Assembly (NCBI RefSeq): GCF_041321155.1
Contig: NZ_JBGGWB010000013.1
Location: 1 to 36,020 of the forward strand
Reading direction: 5' to 3'
From: Sphingomonas sp. IW22
Lineage (GTDB): Bacteria > Pseudomonadota > Alphaproteobacteria > Sphingomonadales > Sphingomonadaceae
Length of the DNA: 36,020 nucleotides
Shown here: piece after piece, positions 24,328-34,443 of the stretch
Position numbering within the stretch: the stretch's first letter is position 1
How the letters are laid out: each line of letters begins with the position of its first letter
Notes under the pieces: model-generated
Database searches by the model: none
Seen by the model: only the letters and a program-made list of their open reading frames with translations
What the model was told of the DNA's origin: nothing
Position numbers and translations under genes: made by a program

Positions 24328-25206
24328 TACCGGCTCTCCGACGAACCGCTGACCCGCTTGTTCCCCAAGGCGAATCACACGATGGCAAGCGTGGTCAATC
24401 CTCCTTCATTGTGTTGCTGCTCGCGGCGGTGTCGGCCTCGGCAGGGCAGACGGCCATTCTCGCTTTCCTTCCGACCCTGGTCGACCCAAATCCCGGCGGG
24501 CTTTCCTCAGCGCATGATTTTCATGTCGCGAGCTTGACCGCCGTCCACCCGCTGGCAGCACTGGTGGCGGCACCGCTTTGGGGCTGGATTGCCGACCGGG
24601 TCGACTACCGCGTCATGTTGCGCACAGCGCTCATTATCCTCGCGATGGTGACTGCACCAGTTGGCCTCGTAGCTCTGCCGACTCTCTACGTTTTGCGCAC
24701 GGTCGCGGGGATGGCGGCCGCCGCCATCATACCGCTTGCGCTGCTCAGTGCGAGTTTCGCCGCGGTCAGCCGTGGGGAGCAGGCGCGGCGTTTCACCTGG
24801 TTGACGGGGTCTGTATTTTTGGGAGACCTCGGCGGACCGCTTTTGGCGGAAGCCTCCGTTGCGATCATGCCCGGCGCGCCGCTCATGATCGTTGCTGCCA
24901 GCATCGGCACCGTCGCGGGGTCGCTTTGCCTTGTAAGCCTGCCAGGCCGCTGTGCGCACTGCCTCGACTCAGGAGATCCGCCGCCGCCGACAGTCTGCGC
25001 CACGGGAGTCCTATTACTCATCACGATCGCTGCGGGGGCCGGGCTTGCCGCTATGCACGTCAATCTCCTGATGACGCGCAGTGCGGTCTCGCTGAGCCGC
25101 GAGCAGATCGCCTGGATGCTCAGTCTTTGCGGATTCGGCATGCTGGCGGCGCAGATCTTTCATGCAAGGCTCGATTGGTTAGTGAAGGTTCCCGGGCGTC
25201 TTGCCG

Positions 25207-25209
25207 GAT
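25207..25209. repeat. 3-bp target-site duplication (GAT), left
   Basis: GAT precedes the left inverted repeat and is repeated at 26531-26533 directly after the right one. A 3-base duplication is within the usual IS3-family range and supports a simple recent insertion. Confidence 0.75.
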
Positions 25210-25248
25210 TGAACCGCGCCGGGTTTGCCGGAGGCCGTTGGATGTGAG

Positions 25249-26480
<1,232 letters not shown>

Positions 26481-26950
26481 AGCCCCTTCCTCTCAGGAGT
26501 TGGGGCCTCCGACAAACCCGGCGCGGTTCAGATTGACGCTCGGTTTGCTGGCAGCGGCGCTCGTTGCCTTTCCACTCGCATCAAGCATAGCCGATATGAG
26601 CGTGTTCATCCTGGTCGCCGGTTGGAGCTCGGCGAGCCTGCGATTGGTCACAAGCTTCTGGATCAGCGGTTCTGCGGCGGCCTCAGGGGTGAGGCTTGGC
26701 CTCCAGCATTCGGCTGCCAGCATCGGGCAGGCACTGGCGCCCGTGGCGCTCGCTTTCGCCGCACCCGGCGCTCAGCCTCTCGTCCTCTGGAGCATTGCCG
26801 GCCTGTCGCTCCTGCTGCTTGTGGTCCTGCCACTAGCTTGGAAACGGCCCTCTTCAGGTGCTAATTCGTCAGGCGGATAAGGGGAGCGCGTAAATCGATA
26901 TGAATCGTACCGTCCACCACTATCCAAGATGTGTTGCTGTGACAAATGAG

Positions 26951-26985
26951 CCCAGCCGCGGGCAAGGCCCTTGGGCGCAGCTGGG
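26951..26985. terminator. Hairpin between convergent genes
   Basis: CCCAGC (26951-26956) pairs with GCTGGG (26980-26985) around a GC-rich interior that can pair further (GGGC with GCCC). It lies in the 181-base gap between the MFS end (+) and the receiver gene end (-), so it may terminate both. No strong T-run, apart from TTGGTTTCC on the plus side. Confidence 0.45.
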
Positions 26986-27061
26986 TTGGTTTCCTCTGGA
27001 AAAACGACGTGCTCGTGTCCCCACCTGGCCTCTTTAGCGTTGGCGGTCGGACGCGGTCCAT

Positions 27062-27478
27062 TTACTCATTCGACGAGAGGCGTCTGTGACGGCCGATTGC
27101 CTCGAGGAGTAGACGGCTCCTTAGTGGTTTAGTGATCATGTGATCAAAGCCCGCGTCGGCAGCGCGGCGGGCGAGAACCTCGTCATGGAAGCCCGAAATC
27201 ATGATGGAGCATCCGGACCAGCCCAGCGATCGGAGTTGGCGCAGGATCGAAAAGCCATCAATGTCCGGCATGCGATAATCAACAATCAGGCAATTGGCTC
27301 GCTTGGCACGCGAATCGGCCAAAAGCGCGCTACCACTTGTATAGCTACAGACGCAGTAGCCACGGGATCTAAGGAGAAGCTGAAGGGCACGCCGAACACC
27401 CGGGTCGTCGTCGGAGACGAGGATGGTGTAGCGCCCATCACCTTGTGTGTCAGAAAACGAAGACATCTCGCGCGACAT
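27062..27478 (-). CDS. Single-domain response regulator (receiver only)
   Basis: The product is about 138 residues from an ATG at 27478; other Met at 27511 (non-ATG), 27493 and 27466 are possible. A CheY-like domain is complete: TILVSDDDPGVRRALQLLLRSRGY with the acidic pocket, phospho-acceptor Asp in LIVDYRMPDIDGFS, Ser in SIMISGFHDE and Lys in MITKPL. No DNA-binding or enzymatic output follows. It is the third gene of a FixL-FixJ-receiver run, 71 bases after fixJ. Free receivers of this kind often act as phosphate sinks or competing partners for a kinase, so it may damp the FixL-FixJ pair, which is inference. Confidence 0.85.
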   Translation of the reverse strand: MSREMSSFSDTQGDGRYTILVSDDDPGVRRALQLLLRSRGYCVCSYTSGSALLADSRAKRANCLIVDYRMPDIDGFSILRQLRSLGWSGCSIMISGFHDEVLARRAADAGFDHMITKPLRSRLLLEAIGRHRRLSSNE

Positions 27479-27549
27479 GAGGACCTGTTGCATCACGGCA
27501 ATGGCTCGCACGATGCGGCATCCTCGTCGCTACGTAGAGGGCGCAGTTA

Positions 27550-28170
27550 TCACGTCTTGCGACCGAACCCGGCAGCAAAGGCGATCCTCAACGCCTCAGA
27601 GAGATTGCGGACCTCGAGCTTGGCCATGAGGCTGGCGCGGTGAACCTCGACCGTCCGGGATGAGCAACCCAGATCATAGGCGATCGTCTTGTTGGGCAAG
27701 CCGTTCGCCAATCCTTCCAGCACTTCCTGCTCGCGGGGGGTCAAGGCAGCAACCCGCACCTCGGCTTCCGACGATTCCAGCGCGCGAAGGTCGACATCGT
27801 CGAGACGAGCGAAAGCGCGCCTCACGGCCTCGAGCAGGGCAGCCTTCTCGAAGGGCTTTTCGAGAAAGTCAATCGCGCCGCCTTTCATAGCCTGCACAGC
27901 TACCGACACATCGCCGTGGCCGGTCAGGACGATGACCGGCATGTTGATCCCACGCGCAGCCATAGTGGTCTGGACTTGGAGACCGTCCATTTCAGGCATC
28001 CGCACATCCAAGATAACGCAGCCTACTTCAGCGGACTTCGCTGTCCTGAGAAATTCCACTCCGGAGGTGTAGGCGATGACATCATAGCCCGCGGTTTTGA
28101 GCGCGAAGCTTGCCGCCTTGCCGATGCTCTCCTCGTCGTCGACCAGATGAATGATGCGTCTATCCCCCAT
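27550..28170 (-). CDS. fixJ: FixJ-family response regulator
   Basis: The product is 206 residues, with AAGGAGG four bases before the ATG. The receiver domain (1-120) has the acidic pair DD at 11-12, phospho-acceptor D55 in CVILDVRMPEMDG, Thr in VIVLTGHGD and Lys in FLEKPFEKAAL. A linker leads to a LuxR-type helix-turn-helix (about 140-200): LTPREQEVLEGLANGLPNKTIAYDLGCSSRTVEVHRASLMAKL. Its start overlaps the kinase gene by 11 bases, so they are made together. Classical FixJ activates fixK and microaerobic genes; here the targets are unknown, and I saw no clear FixK/FNR-type TTGAT-N4-ATCAA box in the window. Confidence 0.92.
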   Translation of the reverse strand: MGDRRIIHLVDDEESIGKAASFALKTAGYDVIAYTSGVEFLRTAKSAEVGCVILDVRMPEMDGLQVQTTMAARGINMPVIVLTGHGDVSVAVQAMKGGAIDFLEKPFEKAALLEAVRRAFARLDDVDLRALESSEAEVRVAALTPREQEVLEGLANGLPNKTIAYDLGCSSRTVEVHRASLMAKLEVRNLSEALRIAFAAGFGRKT

Positions 28171-29695
28171 GTTCCTCCTTCGCCCGCGCGTGGATCAGCG
28201 TGAAGTGAAAGCACGTGCCGCCGCGGTCGGGGCGCTCCATCCAGATACGGCCGCCATGCGCTTCGATGATGGTCCGGCAGATCGAGAGGCCGAGGCCCAT
28301 GCCGTCGGCCTTTGTCGAGTTGAACGCCGTGAAGAGCTGCTCGCGGACCTCGTCGGCGATGCCGGGGCCGGTATCCTCCACGGTCACCTCGATCAGCCCG
28401 TCAGGGCGCAACCTGGTCGCCACCTTGAGGTCGCGAACCGGACACTCCGCCATCGCCTCGATGGCATTGCGCATCAGGTTGACCAGCACCTGCTGGATCT
28501 GCACCCTGTCGACGAGGACCGGCGTCGCGGCGGGATCGACCGCGAAAAAGCTGCGTATGCCGCGCTCGCGTGCGCCGACCAGCGCGAGCTGGCTCGCCTC
28601 GGCGATGACCTGCGGCAGCTCGTGGAGGCTCTTGTCGACCTCGCCGCGGGCGACGAAATCGCGCAGGCGCCGGACGATATGGCCGGCCCGCAGCGTTTCC
28701 TGTGCCGCATCATCCATCACCGACCGTAGCGACACGAAGGGTTCGTCGTCCCGCTCGTCGAGCATGTCGCGGATCGTCTCGAGATAGAGCGCGACCGCGG
28801 CAAGCGGCTGGTTGAGCTCATGCGCGAGGGTCGAGGCCATCGTGCCCATCGCGCTCAGCCGGGAGACATGGACCAGCTCCGCCTGCAGCTCCTTGAGCCT
28901 GAGCTCATCCTGCTCCTTGGCGGTGAGATCCTGGATGAACCCTGTGAAAAGCCGCTGGCCCTCTTCACCGGCCTCGCCGACCGACAACTGCATCGGGAAG
29001 GTCGAGCCGTCGCGGCGCTGGCCGACCACGACGCGACCGAGGCCAATGATCCGGCGCTCGCCGGTCTGCAGATAATGCGCGAGATATTCGTCATGCCGGT
29101 CGCGATCGGGCTGGGGCATGAGGCAGGAGACGTTGCGGCCGACGAGCTCGGCTTCGCTGTAGCCGAACAGGCGTTGTGCCGCTGCGCTGAACGACGTGAT
29201 GGCGCCGGTCTCGTCGATGATGATCATCGCATCCGGCACCGTCGCCAGAATCGATTGCAGATGCTGCTCGCGGGTCTCGATCGATGCGCGGACCGCCGCC
29301 TCGTCGGTGACATCGCGGCTGATGCAGGCGAAGCCTCGATGTGTGTCGCCTTCGAACAGGGCGCTGATCGTCAGGCGCGCGAGATATTCCGCGCCGTTCT
29401 CGCAGACCCGCCACGCTTCGCGCTCCAGCGTGCCCTCGTGAAGGGCGGCCGCCAGGTCTGCGCCTGGACGACGCGCCGCAATCTCGTCAGGCGGGTAGAA
29501 CAGGTCGTGGGGCTGTCCCAGAACGCGATCGAGCGGCCAGCATTCGGCACGCTCGCCTTTTTCATTATAGCTCAGCACGATCCCGGAAGGATCGAGCAGC
29601 GTCAGGACGTGGCCGCCAGCCTGTCGCAGGAACAGCGGCGCAAGCCGCGCTACGTCGCTTGCAATCTCGTCCGCCCCGCGCCTCGTGTCGACCAT
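28160..29695 (-). CDS. fixL: FixL-like haem-PAS sensor histidine kinase
   Basis: The product is about 511 residues from the ATG at 29695; GTG codons at 29725 and 29707 are alternatives. No membrane helix is seen, so it is soluble. A first PAS-like region (about 20-135) is followed by a PAS domain close to FixL: ATVPDAMIIIDETGAITSFS, then DRHDEYLAHY...RRIIGLGRVVVGQRRDGSTFPMQLSVGE. The His of RHDEY and the Arg of GLGR are 20 residues apart, as H200 and R220 of Bradyrhizobium FixL, the haem ligand and the oxygen-contact Arg. The kinase part has the phospho-His in TLAHELNQPLAA and intact N, G1 and G2 boxes (NLMRNAIEAM, EDTGPGIA, GMGLGLSI). It probably senses O2 (or NO/CO) and phosphorylates the adjacent FixJ. 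Confidence 0.9.
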   Translation of the reverse strand: MVDTRRGADEIASDVARLAPLFLRQAGGHVLTLLDPSGIVLSYNEKGERAECWPLDRVLGQPHDLFYPPDEIAARRPGADLAAALHEGTLEREAWRVCENGAEYLARLTISALFEGDTHRGFACISRDVTDEAAVRASIETREQHLQSILATVPDAMIIIDETGAITSFSAAAQRLFGYSEAELVGRNVSCLMPQPDRDRHDEYLAHYLQTGERRIIGLGRVVVGQRRDGSTFPMQLSVGEAGEEGQRLFTGFIQDLTAKEQDELRLKELQAELVHVSRLSAMGTMASTLAHELNQPLAAVALYLETIRDMLDERDDEPFVSLRSVMDDAAQETLRAGHIVRRLRDFVARGEVDKSLHELPQVIAEASQLALVGARERGIRSFFAVDPAATPVLVDRVQIQQVLVNLMRNAIEAMAECPVRDLKVATRLRPDGLIEVTVEDTGPGIADEVREQLFTAFNSTKADGMGLGLSICRTIIEAHGGRIWMERPDRGGTCFHFTLIHARAKEEHGG

Positions 29696-29753
29696 CGGCC
29701 GGCTCACATACCTGGCCGGGCGCACGTATCCGGGCGTAGCCCGACCGTGCCAC

Positions 29754-30227
29754 TCAGCGCCGCGCGAGTATGGCCTTCATCTCGTCGATTTCCTGCCGCT
29801 GCGAGCGCTTGATCGATTCGCAAAGCCGGATGACTTCCGGATCGCTGAGCTTTGCTTCCTGGCACATCAGGATCGCCCCGGAATGGTGCGGGATCATCGA
29901 GCGCAGAAAGGCCGTGTCGCCGATCGTGGTCTGGGTGCGGATGAGTGCAAAGCTGCCGAAGAAGGCGACCAGCGACGCGGCGATCAGCGCGATGTTGGCG
30001 GCCTTCGACGCGAACATGTGCCCCATGGCGAGGATCATCAGCACCACCATCGGCGCGACCATCATCAGCGTCATGTAGAGCATGTTGAGGTTGTTGTAGA
30101 AGCTGTCGAGCCCGTCGATCATGACGAACATCACCAGATACATGATGACGCCGCTGATGACGGTCTGAACGGCAAGGCTCCAATAGGCGCCCATCTTCCG
30201 GGTGTTCATGTGGGACGAATGGTCCAT
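29754..30227 (-). CDS. DUF305-domain membrane protein
   Basis: The product is 157 residues, with AAGGAG before the ATG. It starts with MDHSSHMNTRKMG, which could bind metal. Three hydrophobic segments follow (about 15-38, 47-70 and 77-97), then a short DUF305 segment with RSMIPHHSGAILMCQEAKLSDPEVIRLCESIKRSQRQEIDEMKAIL. The M-I-P-H-H-S-G motif with a following Met/Cys is the hallmark of this family, often found beside copper-resistance genes; biochemical function is not settled. It lies 90 bases after copB copy 2 and 58 bases before the FixL-like gene on the same strand, so it bridges the resistance and signalling parts of the run. Confidence 0.88.
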   Translation of the reverse strand: MDHSSHMNTRKMGAYWSLAVQTVISGVIMYLVMFVMIDGLDSFYNNLNMLYMTLMMVAPMVVLMILAMGHMFASKAANIALIAASLVAFFGSFALIRTQTTIGDTAFLRSMIPHHSGAILMCQEAKLSDPEVIRLCESIKRSQRQEIDEMKAILARR

Positions 30228-30317
30228 GGCGTATCTCCTTCGCTCGGCGCCGGCCGACCTGGGTATGAGTGTAACGCCCCGCTCTCTTGTTCGCCCCCGC
30301 CATCAGCCGTCCTGATG

Positions 30318-31445
30318 CTAAAACCAGAAGCGAACGCCGGCGACGAAGCTGGTGGCATGGACGTCCTCGCCCGCAAGCCTCGACAGCCGCGCCGTGTCTC
30401 CGGCTTTGCGCAGATAGGAAACGCCGATGTAAGGCGCGAACTGGCGGCTGAATTCGTAGCGCAGGCGCGCGCCGAGCTCTATGTTGACCAGCCCCGAACC
30501 GATGTCGTTCTCCGGAATATCCTGTGCGGCGAAATTGACCTCGGCGCGCGGCTGGAGGATCAGGCGCTGGGTGATGCGCTGGTCGTAATAGCCCTCGACC
30601 CGGCCCAGAACATCGCCCTTGGTCGAGAGGAACAGCGCGCCTTCGACCTCGAACATGCCAGGAGCCAGGCCCTCGACGCCGATCGTCGCGTAGGTGCGGT
30701 CGGGCCCGCGGCCGAAGTCCTGGCGGATACCGCCCTGAAGATTGAAATAGGGGTCGATGGCCCGGCTGTAGAGCACCTGCACCTCGGCGCTGTCGATGCC
30801 GCGGCCGAACTCGCCTTCGCCCTCGCTCTTGAGCCAGAGCCGGTTGATGTCGCCGCCGTAAAAGCCTTCGCCATCCCAGCGATAGCCATCGCGGCCGCTA
30901 TGCGCCTGATACTCGAACAGGTTGAGCAGCACCTGCCCGAAATTGTTGCCGCCGCTATCCTTCATCATGATGTCGCGCGAGCGCGCCATCTCGCCGCCGG
31001 GAAAATCACGATCGGCGAAGTGGTCGCTTGGGGGAGGCGGCGGGGGCGCATTGCCGGCCGGAAGCGCCGTGCCGGTCATTTGCATGCCGGGCATGGCGGG
31101 CATTCCCGGCATCGTTGTCTGGCCATGCTGCGAATGGTCCATACCCGGCATCTCCGGCATCTCCGGCATCGCGGGAGACGCGGGTTGCGGCTGACCGGCC
31201 GCATCTCCCTGCGGCGCAGGACTGGCCTGGTGCTGCGAATGGTCCATCGCCGAGGTGGCGTCCGGCGCTGGTGTCTGAGCGCGCGGCCTGGCGGCGGCCT
31301 TGTCCTTCTTCTTCTCCTGCGCCGGCGCCACTTCGCCCGGCGGCGCCATGCCGGGCATGCCGTGCATCGAATGATCCTGGGCAAAGGCGGGCGCGGCGGA
31401 GAGAAGGGCGGTCGCGCTCACCAGCGGCGTGAGGATGCGGGTCAT
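30318..31445 (-). CDS. copB: CopB/PcoB outer-membrane copper-resistance protein, copy 2
   Basis: The product is 375 residues. A signal peptide ends at A-F-A. The long N-terminal leader is rich in Met and His (DHSMHGMPGMAPPG, MDHSQHQ, MPEMPEMPGMDHSQHGQTTMPGMPAMPGM) and also has a lysine cluster and a proline run. The CopB barrel domain follows: NLFEYQAHSGRDGYRWDGEGFYGGDINRLWLKSEGEG, then RAEVNFAAQDIPENDIGSGLVNIELGARLRYEFSRQFAPYIGVSY and an aromatic end FWF. The start codon overlaps the copA stop by one base (TAATG), so the pair is co-translated. Role: copper binding at the outer membrane. The leader is much richer in metal motifs than that of copy 1. Confidence 0.94.
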   Translation of the reverse strand: MTRILTPLVSATALLSAAPAFAQDHSMHGMPGMAPPGEVAPAQEKKKDKAAARPRAQTPAPDATSAMDHSQHQASPAPQGDAAGQPQPASPAMPEMPEMPGMDHSQHGQTTMPGMPAMPGMQMTGTALPAGNAPPPPPPSDHFADRDFPGGEMARSRDIMMKDSGGNNFGQVLLNLFEYQAHSGRDGYRWDGEGFYGGDINRLWLKSEGEGEFGRGIDSAEVQVLYSRAIDPYFNLQGGIRQDFGRGPDRTYATIGVEGLAPGMFEVEGALFLSTKGDVLGRVEGYYDQRITQRLILQPRAEVNFAAQDIPENDIGSGLVNIELGARLRYEFSRQFAPYIGVSYLRKAGDTARLSRLAGEDVHATSFVAGVRFWF

Positions 31446-33370
31446 TACGCGTCTCCCTTCGGACGGACGCTCACGACCCGCATCATCCCTGCATGCATGT
31501 GGTAGAGGAGATGACAGTGGAAGGCCCAGTCGCCGACCGCGTCGGCGGTGAAGTCCCAGGTCACCTTGCCGCCGGGCTGGACGATCACCGTATGCTTGCG
31601 CGGCGCATGATCGCCATGCCCCGTCACCAGCTCGAAAAAATGCCCGTGAATATGGATCGGATGCCCCATCATCGTGTCGTTGATGAGATTGACGCGCACC
31701 CGCTCGCCTTCGATGAAGGGGATCGGCTCGTGATGGTCCGACATTTTTTCGCCGTCGAACGACCACATGAACCGCTCCATGTTGCCGGTGAGGTGAATGT
31801 CGATGCTGCGGCTCGGCGCGCGCACGTCCGGATTGCGATCGAGCGCCATCAGGTCCCTGTAGACAAGCACCTTGTGGCCGACGTCGGCGAGGCCCTGGCC
31901 GGGCTCGCCGGTGCGGTCTACGGGCATCGGCGAGATGGTCTGGACGCTCGGGTCGCGCTTCACCTGCGGCGCGTTCGAGAAGTCGCGCATCTTCATCGAG
32001 CCCATCGCGTGCCCGCCATGATCCATGCCCGCCATCTGGCCATCGGCGCCCATCGCGCCGTGGTCCATGCCGGCCATCGATCCATGATCCATCCCCGAAT
32101 GATCCATGCCTGCCATGGCGCTATTGTCCATGGTCGCCATCGCTGCCGCCGCGCCGGTCGCGAGGCGCGCGGACGCGTTCTTCTCGGCCGTCGGATCGAC
32201 GCCCCGCATAGCGCCGCCCGACATGTCCATGCCTTCCATGCCCGGCATCGAGGACATGTCCATGCCCATGTCCTTCATGTCGGCGAGCGGCCGTTTGCGT
32301 AAGGGGGGAACCTCGCCGGCCATGCCGGCCCTCGGCGCGAGCGTGGCACGCGCCATGCCCGAGCGGTCGATCGCCTCGCCGACAAGGGTGTAGGCCTTGT
32401 CATCGCCTGGGCTGACAACGACGTCGTAGGTCTCGGCAACACCAATCTGGAACTCGTCGACGGTGACCGGCACCACATTCTGCCCGTCGGCCTGAACGAT
32501 GGTCAGCGGCAGGCCGGGGATGCGGACGTTGAAGGTGGTCATCGCCGACGCATTGATGACCCGCAGCCGCACCCGTTCGCCCGGGGTGAAGAGCGCGGTC
32601 CAGTTGTCCATCGGACCATGGCCGTTGACGAGATAGGTGTAGGTGGATCCGGTCACATCGGAGATGTCGGCCGGGTCCATCCGCATCTGGCCCCAGTCGA
32701 GCCGGTCCTTGAGCGGCTGATCCTTGCCCGACAGGAGCCCGGCCAGGGTCTGGCGCTGGAAATTGAAATGGCCGGGGTTGACCTTGAGGCGCCGGAAGAT
32801 CGCCTGCGGCGAGAGCGCGCTGTGATCGGCGAGCACGATGACATGCTCGCGGTCATAGGCGACCGGATCGGCACCGGCGGGATCGATGATGATCGGGCCG
32901 TAATGGCCTTCCTGCTCCTGCAGGCCCGAATGACTGTGGTACCAGTAGGTGCCGCTCTGCATCACCGGAAAATCATAGAGATAGCTGCCGCCAGGCTTGA
33001 TGCCGGGGAAAGAGACGCCTGGCACACCGTCATGCTTGGCTGGCACCAGCAGCCCGTGCCAGTGGATTGAGCTGTCCTCCTCGAGCTGATTGACGACGTT
33101 GAGCCGCACGCGCTGGCCTTCGCGCAGCCGGATGAGTGGCGCAGGGACCGTGCCGTTGACGCCGATTGCCCGGAACTGGCGACCGTCGATGCTCATCGAC
33201 TGCCGTGCGATCGTCAGCGTGATGTCTTCGCCCGATACGGTCGGCAGCGTCGGCCGCATCCCCGGCGAGATCGTCTGCGCCCAGGCCGGCAGCCAGGCTG
33301 ACAAGGCGGCGCCGCCACCGGCGAGGGCCGCGCCGCGAAGGAACTGGCGGCGGTCGAGAGCAGAAATCAT
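31445..33370 (-). CDS. copA: CopA/PcoA-type multicopper oxidase, copy 2
   Basis: The product is 641 residues, typical for CopA. The start, LDRRQFLRGAALAGGG, is a twin-arginine signal. Copper-site blocks are complete: IHWHGLLVP and YWYHSHSGLQEQEG in domain 1, HPIHIHGHFFEL and FHCHLLYHMHAGMM at the C-terminus. Between them, around residues 360-470, lies a long Met/His repeat region (MKDMGMDMSSMPGMEGMDMSGG; repeats of MDHSGMDHGSMAGMDH), as in PcoA/CopA, which bind many Cu ions. The gene starts 66 bases after the sigma factor gene and runs directly into copB. Role: periplasmic cuprous oxidase and copper binder, probably driven by the upstream ECF cassette. Confidence 0.96.
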   Translation of the reverse strand: MISALDRRQFLRGAALAGGGAALSAWLPAWAQTISPGMRPTLPTVSGEDITLTIARQSMSIDGRQFRAIGVNGTVPAPLIRLREGQRVRLNVVNQLEEDSSIHWHGLLVPAKHDGVPGVSFPGIKPGGSYLYDFPVMQSGTYWYHSHSGLQEQEGHYGPIIIDPAGADPVAYDREHVIVLADHSALSPQAIFRRLKVNPGHFNFQRQTLAGLLSGKDQPLKDRLDWGQMRMDPADISDVTGSTYTYLVNGHGPMDNWTALFTPGERVRLRVINASAMTTFNVRIPGLPLTIVQADGQNVVPVTVDEFQIGVAETYDVVVSPGDDKAYTLVGEAIDRSGMARATLAPRAGMAGEVPPLRKRPLADMKDMGMDMSSMPGMEGMDMSGGAMRGVDPTAEKNASARLATGAAAAMATMDNSAMAGMDHSGMDHGSMAGMDHGAMGADGQMAGMDHGGHAMGSMKMRDFSNAPQVKRDPSVQTISPMPVDRTGEPGQGLADVGHKVLVYRDLMALDRNPDVRAPSRSIDIHLTGNMERFMWSFDGEKMSDHHEPIPFIEGERVRVNLINDTMMGHPIHIHGHFFELVTGHGDHAPRKHTVIVQPGGKVTWDFTADAVGDWAFHCHLLYHMHAGMMRVVSVRPKGDA

Positions 33371-33436
33371 TCGGTTGTCTCAGCTTTAAGAAAGAGGGCG
33401 GACCTATTGGAAATACGCAGCGCGGCCTCATCCCCC

Positions 33437-34003
33437 TCAAACTTTCTTCAACATTTCCGCGAGGCGTGCGCGGGCGCGGTAGAGGCGGGTCTCGACTGCC
33501 TTCTGGCTGATGCCGAGAATCTCGGCGGTTTCGGCTTCCGATTTCTCGTCGATCGTCCGCAGGATGAGCGTGTCTTTGAGAGAGGCGGGCAGGGCGGCGA
33601 TCGCTTTCATCGCCTCTGCCAGTTGCTGCTCGGCGCCGATTGCCTGGTCGGGTAGCGGCGCCTCATCGGCGACGTCATCCGCCTCGCCCAGCGGCAGGGC
33701 CATGGAGAAGAAGTTCCGGACCGCGCGCCGCCGCCGCCAGTCATGGCATTTGTTGATGACGATCCGGGACATCCAGACCTGGAAGGGTCGCGCAGCGTCA
33801 TAGCGGTTGAGTGCGGCGAAGGCGGCGACGAAGCTTGCCTGCGTGACGTCCAGCGCCTCCTCTCCGTCACCTATATGGCTGCGCACGAGCCGAAATACCC
33901 AGCCTTGGTGTCGCCGCACAAGTTCGGCGAAAGCGGCCTGCCGGCCGACGAGTGCAAGAGCGGCAAGCTCCCCGTCCGAGCAGTCGGGGAGAATTATGGT
34001 CAT
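33437..34003 (-). CDS. cnrH: ECF RNA polymerase sigma factor (CnrH-like)
   Basis: The product is 188 residues. Region 2 is visible in LVRRHQGWVFRLVRSHIGDGEEALDVTQASFVAAFAALNRYD...FQVWMSRIVINKCHDWRRRR. Region 4 is in IAALPASLKDTLILRTIDEKSEAETAEILGISQKAVETRLYRARARLAEML. There is no extra C-terminal domain. Its start overlaps the cnrX-like stop by four bases, and the order anti-sigma, sensor, sigma equals that of the cnrYXH operon of Cupriavidus. It should direct RNA polymerase to metal-induced promoters; the nearest target is copA, 66 bases downstream on the same strand, which may simply be read through. The promoter sequence it recognises cannot be fixed here. Confidence 0.9.
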   Translation of the reverse strand: MTIILPDCSDGELAALALVGRQAAFAELVRRHQGWVFRLVRSHIGDGEEALDVTQASFVAAFAALNRYDAARPFQVWMSRIVINKCHDWRRRRAVRNFFSMALPLGEADDVADEAPLPDQAIGAEQQLAEAMKAIAALPASLKDTLILRTIDEKSEAETAEILGISQKAVETRLYRARARLAEMLKKV

Positions 34004-34443
34004 TCGGACTTTGCCGTCAGCGCTTTCACTACGGCGTCGTCGAACTTCTGCGTCTGATCGGGGCGAAGTACGGCACGCATTGCAAAGATGTGCTCGAGCG
34101 TTTCCTTCTGCAGCGCGCCCATGGCTTGGTGCGAGCGGTCCACTGCCGCCGCGACTTTAGGGCCATAGCCATGTTCCGCCTCAATCGCCTCTGCTAGGCG
34201 AGCATTGTCGGCGCGCAGCTCGGCTTCAAGTGCCTGACGCCGAATGGCATAATTCTTCTCGATGAACTCCAGCCGGGCGTGCTGAGCCGTATCCAGTTTG
34301 AGATCCCGATGGAGCAGCTCGTGCAGTTCGTTTTCCACGGGCGGTGCCGAGACCACATAGATCCGCCCGATCACCACCCCGGCGATCGCCGCGGTAAAGG
34401 TCAACAGTAGGAGGAGCAGGAGCCGGCGGCGGTCCCGCATCAT
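34000..34443 (-). CDS. cnrX: CnrX-like periplasmic metal sensor
   Basis: The product is 147 residues. An N-terminal membrane anchor (about 8-30) precedes a helical periplasmic hairpin. Residues H41, H45, E62, H118 and M122 occur in the pattern ELHELLH...FIEKNY...LEHIFAM. These match the CnrX metal ligands H42, H46, E63, H119 and M123, each shifted by exactly one, so the Ni/Co-type site appears intact. It overlaps the anti-sigma gene (ATGA) and the sigma gene (ATGA). In the Cnr system, metal binding to CnrX makes CnrY release the sigma factor CnrH. Whether this copy senses Ni/Co or copper is open, since every neighbouring resistance gene is of the copper type. Confidence 0.88.
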   Translation of the reverse strand: MMRDRRRLLLLLLLTFTAAIAGVVIGRIYVVSAPPVENELHELLHRDLKLDTAQHARLEFIEKNYAIRRQALEAELRADNARLAEAIEAEHGYGPKVAAAVDRSHQAMGALQKETLEHIFAMRAVLRPDQTQKFDDAVVKALTAKSE

